Below, piece after piece: positions 9,069 through 18,358 of a stretch of 64,000 nt of DNA. Position 1 is the stretch's first letter. Every line of letters starts with the position of its first letter. The position numbers were made by a program, and so were the translations under genes. Origin of the DNA: Phycicoccus sp. (GTDB lineage Bacteria > Actinomycetota > Actinomycetes > Actinomycetales > Dermatophilaceae); NCBI GenBank assembly GCA_012927555.1, contig JABBOX010000259.1:1-64000 (forward strand), written 5' to 3'. Under the pieces are notes generated by a model that did no database searches, had not been told where the DNA came from, and worked only from the letters and a program-made list of their open reading frames with translations.

Positions 9069-9911
9069 AATCGGGGATCAATCAACGGGCAACGAGCGGG
9101 GTACGGGCCCCTGCGAACGCCGCAGGTGAGCCGACGCATGGCCCACCTCTCAACGGCCCGGGCAAGAATCCTTGACGTCCTGATCGACCAGCCGGAACCC
9201 TGCACGGTGGCAGCCCTGTCGGAGTTGATTGGTCAGCACCCCAACACGATCCGCGAACACCTCGACATCTTGATATACGACCGGCTGGTCTTGCGGTCCC
9301 GCTCGGGCGCGCCGGCACGCGGGCGCCCCGCCTGGCTCTACTGCGCCGCGCCTGACGCCGGCACGGAGCCGGCGTCCAGGGAATATGCCGCTCTGGCATC
9401 CGCCCTGGCCGGGCAGATCGCCCGGACCAGCCGGCATCCGCACGCTGACGCCATCGAGGCAGGCCGCATGTGGGGTCGCGACCTGGTGCGGCGGTCGCGG
9501 ACGAGCACCGACCAGTCGAGCGAGACCGGAGCCAGCGAGACGGGAGCCAGCGAGACGGGAGCGAGCGAGACGGTGCCAAAGAAGGGCGCGGCCCCTCGCA
9601 GCGCGTCAGCGTCCAGCGACGAGGCGGCTCGCCGCGAGGTGATCGACCTGTTGGAGGAGCTCGGGTTCGCCCCAACCGCGGACGCCCGCGCCCGCGTCGT
9701 CAAGCTGCATCGCTGCCCCCTGCTCGAGGCGGCCCACCAGCAGCCGGAGGTGGTCTGCGGAGTCCATCTGGGCATCGTTCGCGGCGCCCTCGAAGAACTC
9801 GGCAACGACCCCGAACGAACGGAAAGCACAGCGCTGCAGCCGTTTTCGGAGCCCGGCGCCTGTCGACTGGACCTGCTCCCCGGCCGCGAGATGACGAAGG
9901 TGAACCGATGA
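9060..9911 (+). CDS. winged-helix regulator with probable Fe-S site (SufR/Rv1460-like)
   Basis: 283 aa. A winged-helix domain (ARILDVLIDQPEPCTVAALSELIGQHPNTIREHLDIL) occupies about residues 30-85, with wing PARGRPAWLY. The C-terminal part has RCPLLEAAHQQPEVVCGVHLGIVRGALEEL with further Cys near the end, the cysteine layout of SufR-type regulators that hold an Fe-S cluster. Between them is a low-complexity SETGA repeat. Fe-S sensing plus the divergent hemerythrin gene suggests redox or NO control; this is inference. GTG 9060 could be leaderless; a later ATG (9138) would still keep the HTH. Its stop overlaps the next start (ATGA). Confidence 0.75.
   Translation: MKTNRGSINGQRAGYGPLRTPQVSRRMAHLSTARARILDVLIDQPEPCTVAALSELIGQHPNTIREHLDILIYDRLVLRSRSGAPARGRPAWLYCAAPDAGTEPASREYAALASALAGQIARTSRHPHADAIEAGRMWGRDLVRRSRTSTDQSSETGASETGASETGASETVPKKGAAPRSASASSDEAARREVIDLLEELGFAPTADARARVVKLHRCPLLEAAHQQPEVVCGVHLGIVRGALEELGNDPERTESTALQPFSEPGACRLDLLPGREMTKVNR
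9519..9573 (+). repeat. 15-bp in-frame tandem repeat (SETGA) in the regulator
   Basis: About 3.7 copies of AGCGAGACGGGAGCC encode SETGA repeats in the linker between the HTH and the cysteine-bearing C-terminal domain. The unit length is a multiple of three, so copy-number changes would lengthen or shorten the linker without a frameshift. Confidence 0.85.
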
Positions 9912-11125
9912 CCTTGCGCGACCGCACCACGTGGCACCTCGGCGCCAATGCGCCGGTCGCTGCCTATCTCGCCTCACTTGTCGCGATCAGCGTGGTCAAC
10001 CGCTACGTCCCCGAGACGCACTGGCTGCTGGTGCACCTGCTGCTGCTCGGCGCCGTCACCAACGCGATCTTCGTCTGGAGCTCACACTTTGCAGACGCGC
10101 TTCTGCGGCGTCGCGCCACCGTCGGATCACGGCGTTGGCAAGTCGCGAAGATTGCCGCCCTGAACATCGGAGGCCTGACGGTCGTCGCCGGCATGGTGAG
10201 CGGCGTCTGGATCCTGACACTGGTCGGGTCTGTGGTCGTGGGCGCAGCCGCCGCAGCGCATGGCATCACGCTGGCCCTCCAGGTCCGGACCGCGCTGGCT
10301 TCGCGATTCGGAGCAACGGTGCGCTACTACATCTACGCGTCTCTGACCCTGCCGATCGGTGCCGGACTGGGCGCGGCCCTCGCCCGTGACCCGGTCGAAC
10401 CGTGGCACGGACGATTCGTGATCGCACACATCACACTCAACCTGTTGGGCTGGGTCGGCCTCACGGTGATGGGCACTCTCGTCACGCTCTGGCCGACGAT
10501 GCTGCGCACCCGGATAGCCGAGGGCGCCGAACGCGTTGCACGCCAGGCACTTCCGGTCCTCGCAGGCTCCGTCGTCGTCACCGTCACGGGTGCCCTCTGT
10601 GGGTTGCAGGTACTGACCGCGGGCGGCGTGGTCGCGTATCTGGGCGGGGTCCTCTGGGCTGTGGCGCCGATGGCACGGGTGGCCCGTGTCAAGGCACCCT
10701 CCGCGTATGCGACGTGGTCAGTGATGGCGGCCGTGATCTGGCTGGTCGGATCTCTCCTGGGCCTGGTCGCCGTCTTGCTCAGCAGCCCGACGTGGGCACT
10801 GGTCACCGACCGTCTGGGACTGCTCGTCACTCCCCTGGCCGCCGGGTTCGCCGCGCAGGTCGTGCTTGGCGCCATGACCTTCCTGGTTCCCGTCGTCCTT
10901 GGCGGTGGACCCGCGATCGTGCGTGGAACCCAGTCGCGGCTGGAACGTGGCAACGCCGCACGTGCGTTACTCATCAATGTCGGGCTTGTGGTCAGCCTCC
11001 TTCCCCTCCCCAACCCCGTGCGGGTCCTCGTCTCAGTTCTTGTGCTCGGGGCCTTCGCCGCGTTCCTTCCGCTGCTCGCCACGGCGGTGCGGTATGCCGT
11101 GAGCGCCAGACGTACCGCTCGCTAG
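9908..11125 (+). CDS. polytopic membrane protein, NnrS-like or copper-oxidase-associated
   Basis: 405 aa with about ten to twelve hydrophobic segments and few charged loops. WLLVHLLLLGAVTNAIFVWSSHFADALLR and HITLNLLGWVGLTVMGTLVTLWPTMLRTR are blocks recalled from membrane proteins near actinobacterial copper-oxidase and NnrS-type genes. Conserved His residues in membrane segments could bind heme or copper. The start ATG overlaps the stop of the Fe-S regulator by four bases, so they are one operon. A role in NO or copper/heme stress is inferred from this context and the divergent hemerythrin. The family name is tentative. Confidence 0.6.
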   Translation: MTLRDRTTWHLGANAPVAAYLASLVAISVVNRYVPETHWLLVHLLLLGAVTNAIFVWSSHFADALLRRRATVGSRRWQVAKIAALNIGGLTVVAGMVSGVWILTLVGSVVVGAAAAAHGITLALQVRTALASRFGATVRYYIYASLTLPIGAGLGAALARDPVEPWHGRFVIAHITLNLLGWVGLTVMGTLVTLWPTMLRTRIAEGAERVARQALPVLAGSVVVTVTGALCGLQVLTAGGVVAYLGGVLWAVAPMARVARVKAPSAYATWSVMAAVIWLVGSLLGLVAVLLSSPTWALVTDRLGLLVTPLAAGFAAQVVLGAMTFLVPVVLGGGPAIVRGTQSRLERGNAARALLINVGLVVSLLPLPNPVRVLVSVLVLGAFAAFLPLLATAVRYAVSARRTAR

Positions 11126-11194
11126 CCGCGCCTGGTCGGCAGCTGCCCTCTCCTCCAACTGCACCGCCATAAGGACTGCCCTACGGTGTGTCAC

Positions 11195-11857
11195 ATGAGC
11201 ACGAGCGCGGCAGAGCACTGGGACACCGTCTATGGGACAAAGGCCACCGACGAGGTGAGCTGGTTCCAACGGCAACCCACGACCTCCCTGCGGCTGATCA
11301 CCTCGATGTCGCCACCGTCGGGCGCCGTCATCGACGTCGGAGCAGGAGCGTCGCCGCTCGTCGACACTCTGCTCGATGCCGGGTGGTCGGACGTCACGGT
11401 CCTCGATGTGTCCGCCAAGGCACTGGCCCTGGTCCGCGACCGAGTGAACGACCGAGTGAACGAGCCAGCCGGCGATCGACCCCTTGACCTGCCCAGCGAG
11501 CGACCGGAGCCGGCTTCGTTCGTCGTGGCGAACGTGCTGTCCTGGCAGCCAGAGCGCACCTACGATGCCTGGCACGATCGGGCCGTCTTCCACTTCCTGG
11601 TCGGGTCCGAGCAGCGAGATCAGTACGTCGCCACGGCCTCGCGTGCTGTCCGGCCAGGCGGGGTGGTGGTCCTTGGCACCTTCGCCGCGGACGGCCCGAC
11701 TCAGTGCTCGGGGCTGCCGACGGCGCGATACGACGCTGAAGGCCTGGCCGCAGTATTCGAGCCCGGTTTCAGCCTCGAGCACTCCGAGCGCGAGGAGCAC
11801 ATGACACCGGGCGGCGCCGTCCAGCCCTTCACCTGGGTCGTCCTCCGCCGCACATAG
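11195..11857 (+). CDS. class I SAM-dependent methyltransferase
   Basis: 220 aa. Motif I is GAVIDVGAGASPLVDTLL and motif II is VTVLDVSAKALALVR; later come WHDRAVFHFLV and RPGGVVVLGTFAADGP. HWDTVYGTKATDEVSWFQ at the N terminus is typical of a small-molecule (TPMT or UbiE-like) methyltransferase group common in actinobacteria. The substrate is unknown. ATG 11195 is chosen over GTG 11186. A nine-base direct repeat (GACCGAGTGAAC) sits in the middle of the gene. It ends 114 bases before the hydrogenase operon on the same strand. Confidence 0.85.
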   Translation: MSTSAAEHWDTVYGTKATDEVSWFQRQPTTSLRLITSMSPPSGAVIDVGAGASPLVDTLLDAGWSDVTVLDVSAKALALVRDRVNDRVNEPAGDRPLDLPSERPEPASFVVANVLSWQPERTYDAWHDRAVFHFLVGSEQRDQYVATASRAVRPGGVVVLGTFAADGPTQCSGLPTARYDAEGLAAVFEPGFSLEHSEREEHMTPGGAVQPFTWVVLRRT

Positions 11858-11910
11858 CGACGCCGCGTCCACACGCAGAGGAAGTCACACCCTCAGGTCG
11901 GGCCGAGGAC

Positions 11911-11925
11911 GGGACGTTAGGCCCT
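11911..11925 (+). promoter_or_regulatory. putative DosR/DevR-type hypoxia box upstream of the hydrogenase operon
   Basis: GGGACGTTAGGCCCT closely fits the DosR half-palindrome (GGGAC....GGCCCT type) of actinobacterial hypoxia regulons. It lies 47-61 bases upstream of the first hydrogenase start, where an activator site would overlap the -35 region. In Mycobacterium smegmatis the group 3b hydrogenase is known to be DosR-controlled, which makes the match more credible. No dosR gene is in this window. Confidence 0.5.
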
Positions 11926-11971
11926 ATCTGTCCCGGTACCGCGGCCGGAAGGATCGCACCAAGAGGTGCAT

Positions 11972-13129
11972 ATGGACGACGAGGTGCGCATGGACGACAT
12001 ACGGGGAATGGTCCTGTTTGTTCCCGGGCTGCAGTCGCTGATCGACCTTCTCCGCGAACGCGGGTGGGCGGTCATTGGACCGACCGTGCGTGACGGCGCC
12101 GTGGTCCACGCCGAGATCGAGTCCGTCGACCAGCTTCCTCGAGGCGTGGGGGATCTCCAGGACGCCGGCAGCTACCGGCTGCGTGAACGCGACGACGAGG
12201 CGCTGTTCGGCTTCGCAGCGGGTCCTCAGGCGTGGAAGTCGCTGCTGTTCCCCTCTCGCGAGCTGCTGTGGAGCGGTCGACGGGTGGGCGCCGAGAAGGA
12301 GGTGACACCCGCTGTCGTCGACGCGAAACGCCTGGCGTTGTTCGGCGTTCGGTCCTGCGACCTGCATGCACTCGCGATCCACGACCGCGTCCTCGCGAAG
12401 CGGGAGGTGACCGACACGGCATACGTCGCACGGCGCGAGGCCACGTTCATCGTGGCGCTGACCTGCTCCGACCCGGGAGGCACCTGCTTCTGTGTCTCGA
12501 TGGGCACCGGCCCGGTCCCTGACGAGGGCTTCGACCTCGCGCTGACCGAGCTCCTCGACCAGGACGGACACCGCTTCCTCGTCGTCCCGGGTAGCGATCG
12601 CGGCCAAGAGGTCCTCGACGACCTGAAGTCCCGCGCCGGAGGTGGCGAGGTCATGCCGGCGGGCGAACAGGACCATCTCGGCGCGCAGGAGGTCGGCGCG
12701 GCGGCAGCGCAGCACATGGGGCGATCGCTCGACACGAAGGGTCTGCGCGACCTGTTGTACGCGCACCCTGAGCACCCGCGGTGGGCCGACGTAGCGAGTC
12801 GCTGCCTGGCCTGCACGAACTGCACGCTGGTCTGCCCTACCTGTTTTTGCACCTCTGTCGACGTCGTCAGCGACCTCACCGGCAGCGCGACGGAGCGGTG
12901 GCGGGTGTGGGACTCCTGCTTCACGACCGACTTCTCCTACCTCCACGGCGGCAGCGTCCGGGACTCGGTGCAGTCCCGCTACCGGCAGTGGGCCACGCAC
13001 AAGCTCGCATCGTGGGTGGATCAGTTCGGCACATCGGGATGCGTCGGCTGCGGTCGCTGCATCACCTGGTGCCCGGCTGCAATCGATCTCACGGCAGAGG
13101 TCGCCGCCATCCGCTCCGGAAAGGAATGA
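11972..13129 (+). CDS. hydB: [NiFe] hydrogenase beta subunit, 4Fe-4S dicluster protein (HydB-like)
   Basis: 385 aa, the electron-transfer subunit of a soluble group 3b hydrogenase (sulfhydrogenase beta). The N-terminal two thirds resemble the HydB/AsrA fold ([39 protein letters not shown]). The C-terminal third holds two ferredoxin-type clusters: [19 protein letters not shown] and [20 protein letters not shown] 11972 with AAGAGG five bases upstream is chosen over GTG 11966. It is the first gene of the operon, and its stop is one base before the start of the next gene. It should pass electrons between the NiFe module and the flavin subunit. Confidence 0.9.
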   Translation: MDDEVRMDDIRGMVLFVPGLQSLIDLLRERGWAVIGPTVRDGAVVHAEIESVDQLPRGVGDLQDAGSYRLRERDDEALFGFAAGPQAWKSLLFPSRELLWSGRRVGAEKEVTPAVVDAKRLALFGVRSCDLHALAIHDRVLAKREVTDTAYVARREATFIVALTCSDPGGTCFCVSMGTGPVPDEGFDLALTELLDQDGHRFLVVPGSDRGQEVLDDLKSRAGGGEVMPAGEQDHLGAQEVGAAAAQHMGRSLDTKGLRDLLYAHPEHPRWADVASRCLACTNCTLVCPTCFCTSVDVVSDLTGSATERWRVWDSCFTTDFSYLHGGSVRDSVQSRYRQWATHKLASWVDQFGTSGCVGCGRCITWCPAAIDLTAEVAAIRSGKE

Positions 13130-13130
13130 C

Positions 13131-13613
13131 ATGCGCACTATCGAGCAGTACCTGCCCGACCACCCCTTCTTCGAGGGGCTGGACGCGCCCACGTTGGCGC
13201 TCATCGCTGGTTGCGCGACGAACATCAGCCTCGCCGCGGGCGAGTACCTCTGCCACGAGGGTGACGCGGCTGACCACTTCTTCGTCGTTCGGCGCGGACG
13301 GGTCGCCATCGAGGTGCACGGTCCCGCCTCTGGAACGCTGGTGCTGGACACTGCCGACGAAGGCGATGTCGTGGGTTGGTCGTGGCTCGTGCCGCCCTAC
13401 GTCTCCACCTTCGACGCCCGCGCTGCCGAGGCCAGCGGCGTGGTGGCTTTCGACGGGGCGTGCCTGCGCGGCAAGTGCGACAGCGATGCCCATCTTGGAT
13501 ATGAGCTCATGAAACGCGTTACCCAGGTGATGAACGGACGGTTGGTGGCCGCCCAGCTGCGGCTGCTCGACCTATACGGAGGCCCTGGAGCCACCGATGC
13601 CTCGCCTCGCTGA
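13131..13613 (+). CDS. cyclic-nucleotide-binding (CRP-N) domain protein in the hydrogenase operon
   Basis: 160 aa with one cupin-like cNMP domain: [51 protein letters not shown], with the phosphate-binding-cassette region partly recognisable. A C-terminal dimer-type helix ([26 protein letters not shown]) follows. There is no DNA-binding winged helix, so it is not a CRP regulator. It may be a structural or regulatory subunit of the hydrogenase. It sits between the beta and gamma genes, one base after the first and overlapping the second by 17 bases, implying tight cotranslation. Confidence 0.85.
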   Translation: MRTIEQYLPDHPFFEGLDAPTLALIAGCATNISLAAGEYLCHEGDAADHFFVVRRGRVAIEVHGPASGTLVLDTADEGDVVGWSWLVPPYVSTFDARAAEASGVVAFDGACLRGKCDSDAHLGYELMKRVTQVMNGRLVAAQLRLLDLYGGPGATDASPR

Positions 13614-14454
13614 GCCGACCGCCGTGCAACCGGTCGAGAGCGCCATGGTGCCTCGACTCTTCCGCCTCGTCGATCGGCGACAGGACACCGCCGACACCTT
13701 CACGATCGTGCTCGAGCCGAATGACGGCGTGCCCCTGGCGTTCATCCCTGGCCAGTTCACGATGCTGTCGGCCTTCGGCGTCGGAGAGGTGCCGATCTCC
13801 GTCAGCGGTGACGCGCACGTCGCCGGCCCGCTGCAGCACACGGTGCGCGATGTCGGCGCCGTCACGCACGCCCTCGCGCGCACTGCAGTCGGCGACGTGA
13901 TGGGCGTTCGTGGGCCATACGGCACCGGCTGGGACGTGGCCGACGGTCACAGCCGGGACGTGGTCTTCGTCGGGGGCGGCATCGGGCTGGCGCCGCTGAG
14001 ACCAGCTGTGCTCGAAGTCCTCGCCCACCGCGAGGACTACGGACGGGTGGTGCTCCTGTATGGCGCCCGAAGCCCCGAAGAGCTGCTTTTCGTCGACGAG
14101 ATGAAGCAGTGGGAAGACCAGGGGATGGAAGTCCTCGTCACCGTCGACTATGGGCGGGAGTCATGGCAGGGTCGCGTCGGTCTGGTGACGAAGCTCATCC
14201 CGCGCGCCGGGTTCGACCCGATGTCCACGCTCGCCCTCATCTGCGGCCCCGAGGTCATGATGCGGCACACGGCGCTCGCGCTGGTCGGGCGCGGCGTTCG
14301 TTCCAACCGCATCCGGGTCTCCCTCGAGCGGAACATGCGCTGCGGGGTGGGCCTCTGCGGGCACTGCCAGTACCGCGAGCTGTTCGTCTGCGTCGACGGC
14401 CCGGTACTGCCCTACGCGCAGGTCACTGGTCTGCTCGGACTCCGGGAGGTGTGA
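13597..14454 (+). CDS. hydG: hydrogenase gamma subunit, FAD/NAD(P)-binding oxidoreductase (HydG-like)
   Basis: 285 aa, ferredoxin-NADP reductase fold. An FAD-binding barrel ([24 protein letters not shown]) is followed by an NAD(P) domain ([21 protein letters not shown] and [16 protein letters not shown]). The C-terminal [24 protein letters not shown] has the four cysteines of a 2Fe-2S cluster, as in PyrK and sulfhydrogenase gamma. It exchanges electrons with NADP(H) or NAD(H). The start overlaps the upstream gene and the stop is one base before the small-subunit start. The cofactor preference cannot be read from sequence alone. Confidence 0.9.
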   Translation: MPRLAEPTAVQPVESAMVPRLFRLVDRRQDTADTFTIVLEPNDGVPLAFIPGQFTMLSAFGVGEVPISVSGDAHVAGPLQHTVRDVGAVTHALARTAVGDVMGVRGPYGTGWDVADGHSRDVVFVGGGIGLAPLRPAVLEVLAHREDYGRVVLLYGARSPEELLFVDEMKQWEDQGMEVLVTVDYGRESWQGRVGLVTKLIPRAGFDPMSTLALICGPEVMMRHTALALVGRGVRSNRIRVSLERNMRCGVGLCGHCQYRELFVCVDGPVLPYAQVTGLLGLREV

Positions 14455-14455
14455 C

Positions 14456-15304
14456 GTGACAGAGAACGGTCGCCCGAAGCTGGCCGTCTGGAAGTTCGCC
14501 TCCTGCGACGGCTGCCAGCTCACCCTGCTCAACTGCGAGGACGAGCTCATCCCGCTGGCTGGCGCGGTGGAGATCGCCTACTTCCCGGAAGCCACCCGCG
14601 CCGTGGTCGCGGGGCCCTACGACGTATCGCTCGTTGAGGGCTCAGTCACCACGACCGCTGATGCAGAGCGCATCCAGGAGGTACGCAAAGCCTCCCGCCT
14701 CCTGGTCACGATCGGTGCCTGCGCCACGAGTGGCGGCATCCAGGCGCTGCGCAACTTCGCCGATGTCGCCGAGTACCGCTCCATCGTCTATGCCCACCCT
14801 GAGTACGTCGAGACCCTCGAGCGTTCCACACCCATCGCCGCACACGTGACTGTCGACTATGAGCTGCACGGCTGCCCGGTCGACTCCACGCAGCTCCTGG
14901 AGGTTCTCGCCGCGTTCGTGCAGGACCGCCGCCCACGCATTCCTTCCTACAGCGTGTGTGTTGAGTGCAAGCGTCGCGGGTCGCTCTGCGTCGCGGTCGC
15001 TCACGGGACGCCCTGTCTCGGGCCGGTCACGCTGGCCGGATGTGGCGCTCTCTGCCCGGCATTCGCGCGAGGTTGCTACGGCTGCTTCGGCCCGCAGGAC
15101 ACCGCGAACACGGAGTCGATGGCGGACCGCCTCAGCGTTCTCGGCATGGACGAGTCCCAGGTGCTCCGGGTCTTCCGCACCTTCAACGCCGGCGCCGAGG
15201 CGTTCCGCGCCGAGAGTGAACGGCACGCCGGCGCACGCCACGACACCGAACGGCAACACACCGAAGAGCGCGAGAGCCAGCAGCATGAGGAGGCGACTCC
15301 ATGA
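14456..15304 (+). CDS. hydD: [NiFe] hydrogenase small (delta) subunit
   Basis: 282 aa, member of the NADH-ubiquinone oxidoreductase 20 kDa / hydrogenase small subunit family. [18 protein letters not shown] carries the proximal cluster CxxC pair; [15 protein letters not shown] supplies another ligand. [30 protein letters not shown] and [14 protein letters not shown] hold further cluster cysteines. There is no Tat signal, so the enzyme is cytoplasmic, as expected for group 3. The GTG start is one base after the gamma stop. The C-terminal tail is charged and His-rich, and it overlaps the alpha start by four bases. Confidence 0.92.
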   Translation: MTENGRPKLAVWKFASCDGCQLTLLNCEDELIPLAGAVEIAYFPEATRAVVAGPYDVSLVEGSVTTTADAERIQEVRKASRLLVTIGACATSGGIQALRNFADVAEYRSIVYAHPEYVETLERSTPIAAHVTVDYELHGCPVDSTQLLEVLAAFVQDRRPRIPSYSVCVECKRRGSLCVAVAHGTPCLGPVTLAGCGALCPAFARGCYGCFGPQDTANTESMADRLSVLGMDESQVLRVFRTFNAGAEAFRAESERHAGARHDTERQHTEERESQQHEEATP

Positions 15305-16608
15305 CGCACAAGCTCAATCAGGGCGATCACGTCTTGCACGTTGACACTCTGGCCCGGGTCGAGGGCGAGGGAGGAATGCACGTCGTGGTCAAGGACGGCC
15401 TCGTCGCCGATGTGGAGCTACGCATCTTCGAACCCCCGCGGTTCTTCGAGGCGTTCCTGCGCGGCCGGGCCTGGACCGAACCGCCGGACATCACCGCCCG
15501 CATCTGCGGGATCTGCCCGGTCGCCTACCAGATGAGCTCGTGCCTTGCGATCGAGGATGCCTGCGGCGTCACGGTTCCCGAGGAGATTCGGCTGCTGCGC
15601 CGGCTGTTGTACTGCGGCGAGTGGATCGAGAGTCACGCGTTGCACATCCACCTGCTGCACGCACCCGACTTCCTGGGCTATGCCGGGGCGATCGAGATGG
15701 CCGCCGACCATGGCGCCATTGTCGAGCGCGGGCTGCTGCTGAAGAAGACGGGCAACGCCCTCATGACCCTGGTCGGGGGACGGGCCATCCACCCCGTCAA
15801 TGTCCGCGTCGGTGGCTTCTACCGCTTGCCGACCGTTGCGGAGCTCCACAGCATCCGTCCCGCGTTGGACCGGGCCCGTGACGACGCCGTTGCGACCGTC
15901 GCCCTTGTGGGCGGCCTCGAGTTCCCCGACATGGTCCAGACCCAGGAGTACGTCGCGCTGCGCTCGCCGCACGGGTACCCGCTGGAGAGTGGCTCGGTGG
16001 TCACCAGCTCCGGCCGCGCCTGCGGGGGGGCCGGCTGCGGCGCCAACGTCGTGGAGGAGCACGTCGCCAGGTCCAATGCCCTGCACGCGCACCTTGACGG
16101 CACGACGCCGTATGTCGTCGGGCCGCTGGCTCGCTATGCCCTCAACCACGACCAGCTTGGCCCAATCGCAAAGCAGGCGGCACACGACGCAGGACTGGGC
16201 GACGAGTGCCGAAACCCGTTCCAGTCAATCGTTGTTCGTGCCGTCGAGCTCGTCCACGCGATCGATGAGGCAGCGCGGATCATCGACGCGTGGGACGGCG
16301 CATCGGCCCCCTTCGTCGACGTGCCGCCGCGCGCCGGGGTCGGATTCGGCGCGACGGAAGCGCCGCGAGGAATGCTCTACCACCGATACGAGCTGGCCGA
16401 GGATGGCACGATCCTGGATGCCACCATCGTCCCGCCGACCTCGCAGAACCAGCCGAGCATCGAGGCAGACCTGCGGGCCTTCGTGCAGGATCGCCTCGAC
16501 CTCCCCTACGAGGAGCTGGTCCGGCAGTGCGAGCAGGCGATTCGCAACTACGATCCCTGTATCTCGTGTGCGACGCACTTCCTCGATCTCACCGTAGAGG
16601 AGCAATAA
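15301..16608 (+). CDS. hydA: [NiFe] hydrogenase large (alpha) subunit, group 3b type
   Basis: 435 aa. The catalytic subunit holds the NiFe(CN)2CO centre and interconverts hydrogen with protons and electrons. The L1 motif is [12 protein letters not shown], and the L2 motif is [10 protein letters not shown] near the C terminus, giving all four nickel-binding cysteines. Nine residues after the L2 His (FLDLTVEEQ) are the expected peptide removed by the maturation protease encoded next. [19 protein letters not shown] and the gene order beta-gamma-delta-alpha match Pyrococcus sulfhydrogenase and the actinobacterial Hyh enzyme. hypABDEF are not in the window and must lie elsewhere. Confidence 0.95.
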   Translation: MTHKLNQGDHVLHVDTLARVEGEGGMHVVVKDGLVADVELRIFEPPRFFEAFLRGRAWTEPPDITARICGICPVAYQMSSCLAIEDACGVTVPEEIRLLRRLLYCGEWIESHALHIHLLHAPDFLGYAGAIEMAADHGAIVERGLLLKKTGNALMTLVGGRAIHPVNVRVGGFYRLPTVAELHSIRPALDRARDDAVATVALVGGLEFPDMVQTQEYVALRSPHGYPLESGSVVTSSGRACGGAGCGANVVEEHVARSNALHAHLDGTTPYVVGPLARYALNHDQLGPIAKQAAHDAGLGDECRNPFQSIVVRAVELVHAIDEAARIIDAWDGASAPFVDVPPRAGVGFGATEAPRGMLYHRYELAEDGTILDATIVPPTSQNQPSIEADLRAFVQDRLDLPYEELVRQCEQAIRNYDPCISCATHFLDLTVEEQ

Positions 16609-16610
16609 CG

Positions 16611-17165
16611 TTGCAGGCACTCGTTATCGGTATCGGTAACCCCGACCGCGGCGATGACGCCGTCGGTGTTGAGGCTGCCCGCCAGGTGGCGGTCGAGCGC
16701 CCCGACGTCACCGTGCTCGAGTTTGACGACCCCAGCGAGGCGATCGACGCCTGGGAGCCTGACGACACCGTTGTCGTCGTCGATGCGGTCAGCTCCGGAG
16801 GGCACCCCGGCGACATCCACGTCCTCGACGCCGCAGCGCAGAAGCTGCCCACCGGTCGCTGGTCCGCCGGAGGTACCCACGCGCTCGGACTTGCCGCCGC
16901 TGTGGAGATCGCTCGCGCCCTCGGACGGCTGCCCCGATACCTGGTGGTGGTCGGCGTCGAAGCCAAACACTTCGGCCACGGCAGGGCCATGACGGAACCC
17001 GTCGCGGCCGCGGTGCCGGCTGCCGTCGAAGCTGTTCTCACCGCGCTCGATGACGCCGAAGCCCTGCTCACCGCGCTCGATGATGCCGAAGCCGACGCCG
17101 ATCCCGTGGACGCAGACGCGGACGTCGGGGTCGCCGCGATCGACGACCTGGGAGGTGAGCCCTGA
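16611..17165 (+). CDS. hydrogenase maturation protease (HybD/HycI family)
   Basis: 184 aa. It removes the C-terminal peptide of the large subunit after nickel insertion. VIGIGNPDRGDDAVGVEAAR carries the first nickel-sensing acid, VVVDAVSSGG the second (Asp), and GTHALGLAAAVEIARALGRLP the His. TTG 16611, two bases after the hydA stop, gives the family N terminus; the ORF track extends far upstream into hydA. The C-terminal tail has a duplicated LTALDDAEA segment and a run of Asp and Ala that other family members lack. The next gene, hypC, starts on its last base. Confidence 0.9.
   Translation: MQALVIGIGNPDRGDDAVGVEAARQVAVERPDVTVLEFDDPSEAIDAWEPDDTVVVVDAVSSGGHPGDIHVLDAAAQKLPTGRWSAGGTHALGLAAAVEIARALGRLPRYLVVVGVEAKHFGHGRAMTEPVAAAVPAAVEAVLTALDDAEALLTALDDAEADADPVDADADVGVAAIDDLGGEP
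17037..17093 (+). repeat. 30-bp duplication in the maturation protease tail
   Basis: CTCACCGCGCTCGATGACGC and the bases that follow are repeated in tandem with a 30-base period, differing by one base, encoding LTALDDAEAL twice. The duplication is in frame, at the extreme C terminus, and probably recent because the copies are almost identical. Confidence 0.85.
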
Positions 17166-17392
17166 TGTGTCTCGGCATGGTGGGCCAGGTCATCTCGGTG
17201 GGGTCTGCCGGGTGCGTCGAGGTCGACGCCGGCGACCGGATCATCACCGCGTCACTGCTTGCCATGCCTGACGCCGTCGGGCCCGGCGACTGGGTGCTCA
17301 TGCACTCGGGACTGGTTCTTGGCCGGCTGACCGAGCACGAAGCCAGAGACGCACTCGACCTACGCAACCTGACCAACGAAGGAGTCCCATGA
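17165..17392 (+). CDS. hypC: hydrogenase assembly chaperone HypC/HupF
   Basis: 75 aa, full length. It starts with the essential MCLG (the Cys at position 2 binds the Fe(CN)2CO precursor and the large subunit) and has the PGDWVLMHSGLVLGRL motif. It delivers the iron-ligand centre from HypD to HydA. The start codon shares its first base with the stop of the protease, and its own stop overlaps the EamA start. A dedicated HypC next to one hydrogenase suggests that it serves this enzyme. Confidence 0.95.
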   Translation: MCLGMVGQVISVGSAGCVEVDAGDRIITASLLAMPDAVGPGDWVLMHSGLVLGRLTEHEARDALDLRNLTNEGVP

Positions 17393-18306
17393 ACACGACA
17401 CGACGAACCGGCCTGCTGCTGGCATTCGGCACTGCCTGCATCAGCGGCGTGGCCGTCTTCCTGAACTCCTACGGGGTCAAGGCTTTCGGTGACGCCTCGA
17501 CATACACGACCGCCAAGAATGTCGTCGCCGCGATGGTGCTGGTCCTGCTCACCGGAGCGATTTCCGCGCGCCGGCCCGGGACCGTCCTGACCCGTCCCTC
17601 GCGGCCCGGTCAGTGGGCTGGACTCGCGGTCGTCGGCGTGTTCGGCGGCGCGGTGGCCTTCCTGCTCTTCTTCGAGGGGTTGGCCCGTGCGTCATCGACG
17701 GACGCCGCCTTCCTGCACAAGACCCTGCTCGTATGGGTGGCACTCCTCGCGCTGCCGCTCCTGGGCGAGCGGCTCGGAGCCATCCACGTTGCCGCCATCG
17801 CACTGCTCGTGATCGGGCAGATCGGGTTGGCCGGAGGCGTGACGACAATCTTTGGCCAGGGCCAGCTGATGGTGCTCGGCGCAACCCTGGTGTGGGCCGG
17901 CGAAGTGGTGGTCGCCAAGCGACTGCTCGCCGATCTGTCGTCGTGGACCGTCGGGCTGACCCGCATGGGCGTCGGATCGGTCGTCCTGGTTGCCTGGACG
18001 TTGATCCGCGGGCAGGGTGGCGCGCTCACCACACTCACGGGCAACCAGTGGATGTGGGTCCTGCTCACCGGCGTGATCCTGGCCGGCTACGTCTCGACGT
18101 GGTTCGCGGCACTGTCGCGGGCGCCTGCCGTCGACGTGACTGCGGTCCTCGTCGTCGGAGCGGTGATCACCGCCCTGCTGGCGGCTGGCGTCAAGGGTGC
18201 GCCGCTGGTCCCACAGCTCGGCTGGGTGGCCCTCGTGCTCGCGGGCGCGGCACTGGTGGCGACACCAAGGCGACAGGCTCAGGACGAGCTCGCCAGTTCC
18301 AGGTGA
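17389..18306 (+). CDS. EamA/DMT-family transporter at the end of the hydrogenase operon
   Basis: 305 aa with ten hydrophobic segments in two EamA halves. The first half begins LAFGTACISGVAVFLNSYGVKAFG and contains FFEGLARASSTDAAFLHKTL; the second includes LVWAGEVVVAKRLLADLS and FAALSRAPAVDVTAVLVVGAVITALLA. It overlaps hypC by four bases, so it is cotranscribed. Substrates of this superfamily range from metabolites to amino acids and cannot be read off. Linkage to a hydrogenase is uncommon and could mean either a link to hydrogen metabolism or chance readthrough. Confidence 0.85.
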   Translation: MNTTRRTGLLLAFGTACISGVAVFLNSYGVKAFGDASTYTTAKNVVAAMVLVLLTGAISARRPGTVLTRPSRPGQWAGLAVVGVFGGAVAFLLFFEGLARASSTDAAFLHKTLLVWVALLALPLLGERLGAIHVAAIALLVIGQIGLAGGVTTIFGQGQLMVLGATLVWAGEVVVAKRLLADLSSWTVGLTRMGVGSVVLVAWTLIRGQGGALTTLTGNQWMWVLLTGVILAGYVSTWFAALSRAPAVDVTAVLVVGAVITALLAAGVKGAPLVPQLGWVALVLAGAALVATPRRQAQDELASSR

Positions 18307-18358
18307 GCGGACCGTCGTGGGCGCGAACGGCGTGAAAGGCGTGAACGGAGCTGGACCC

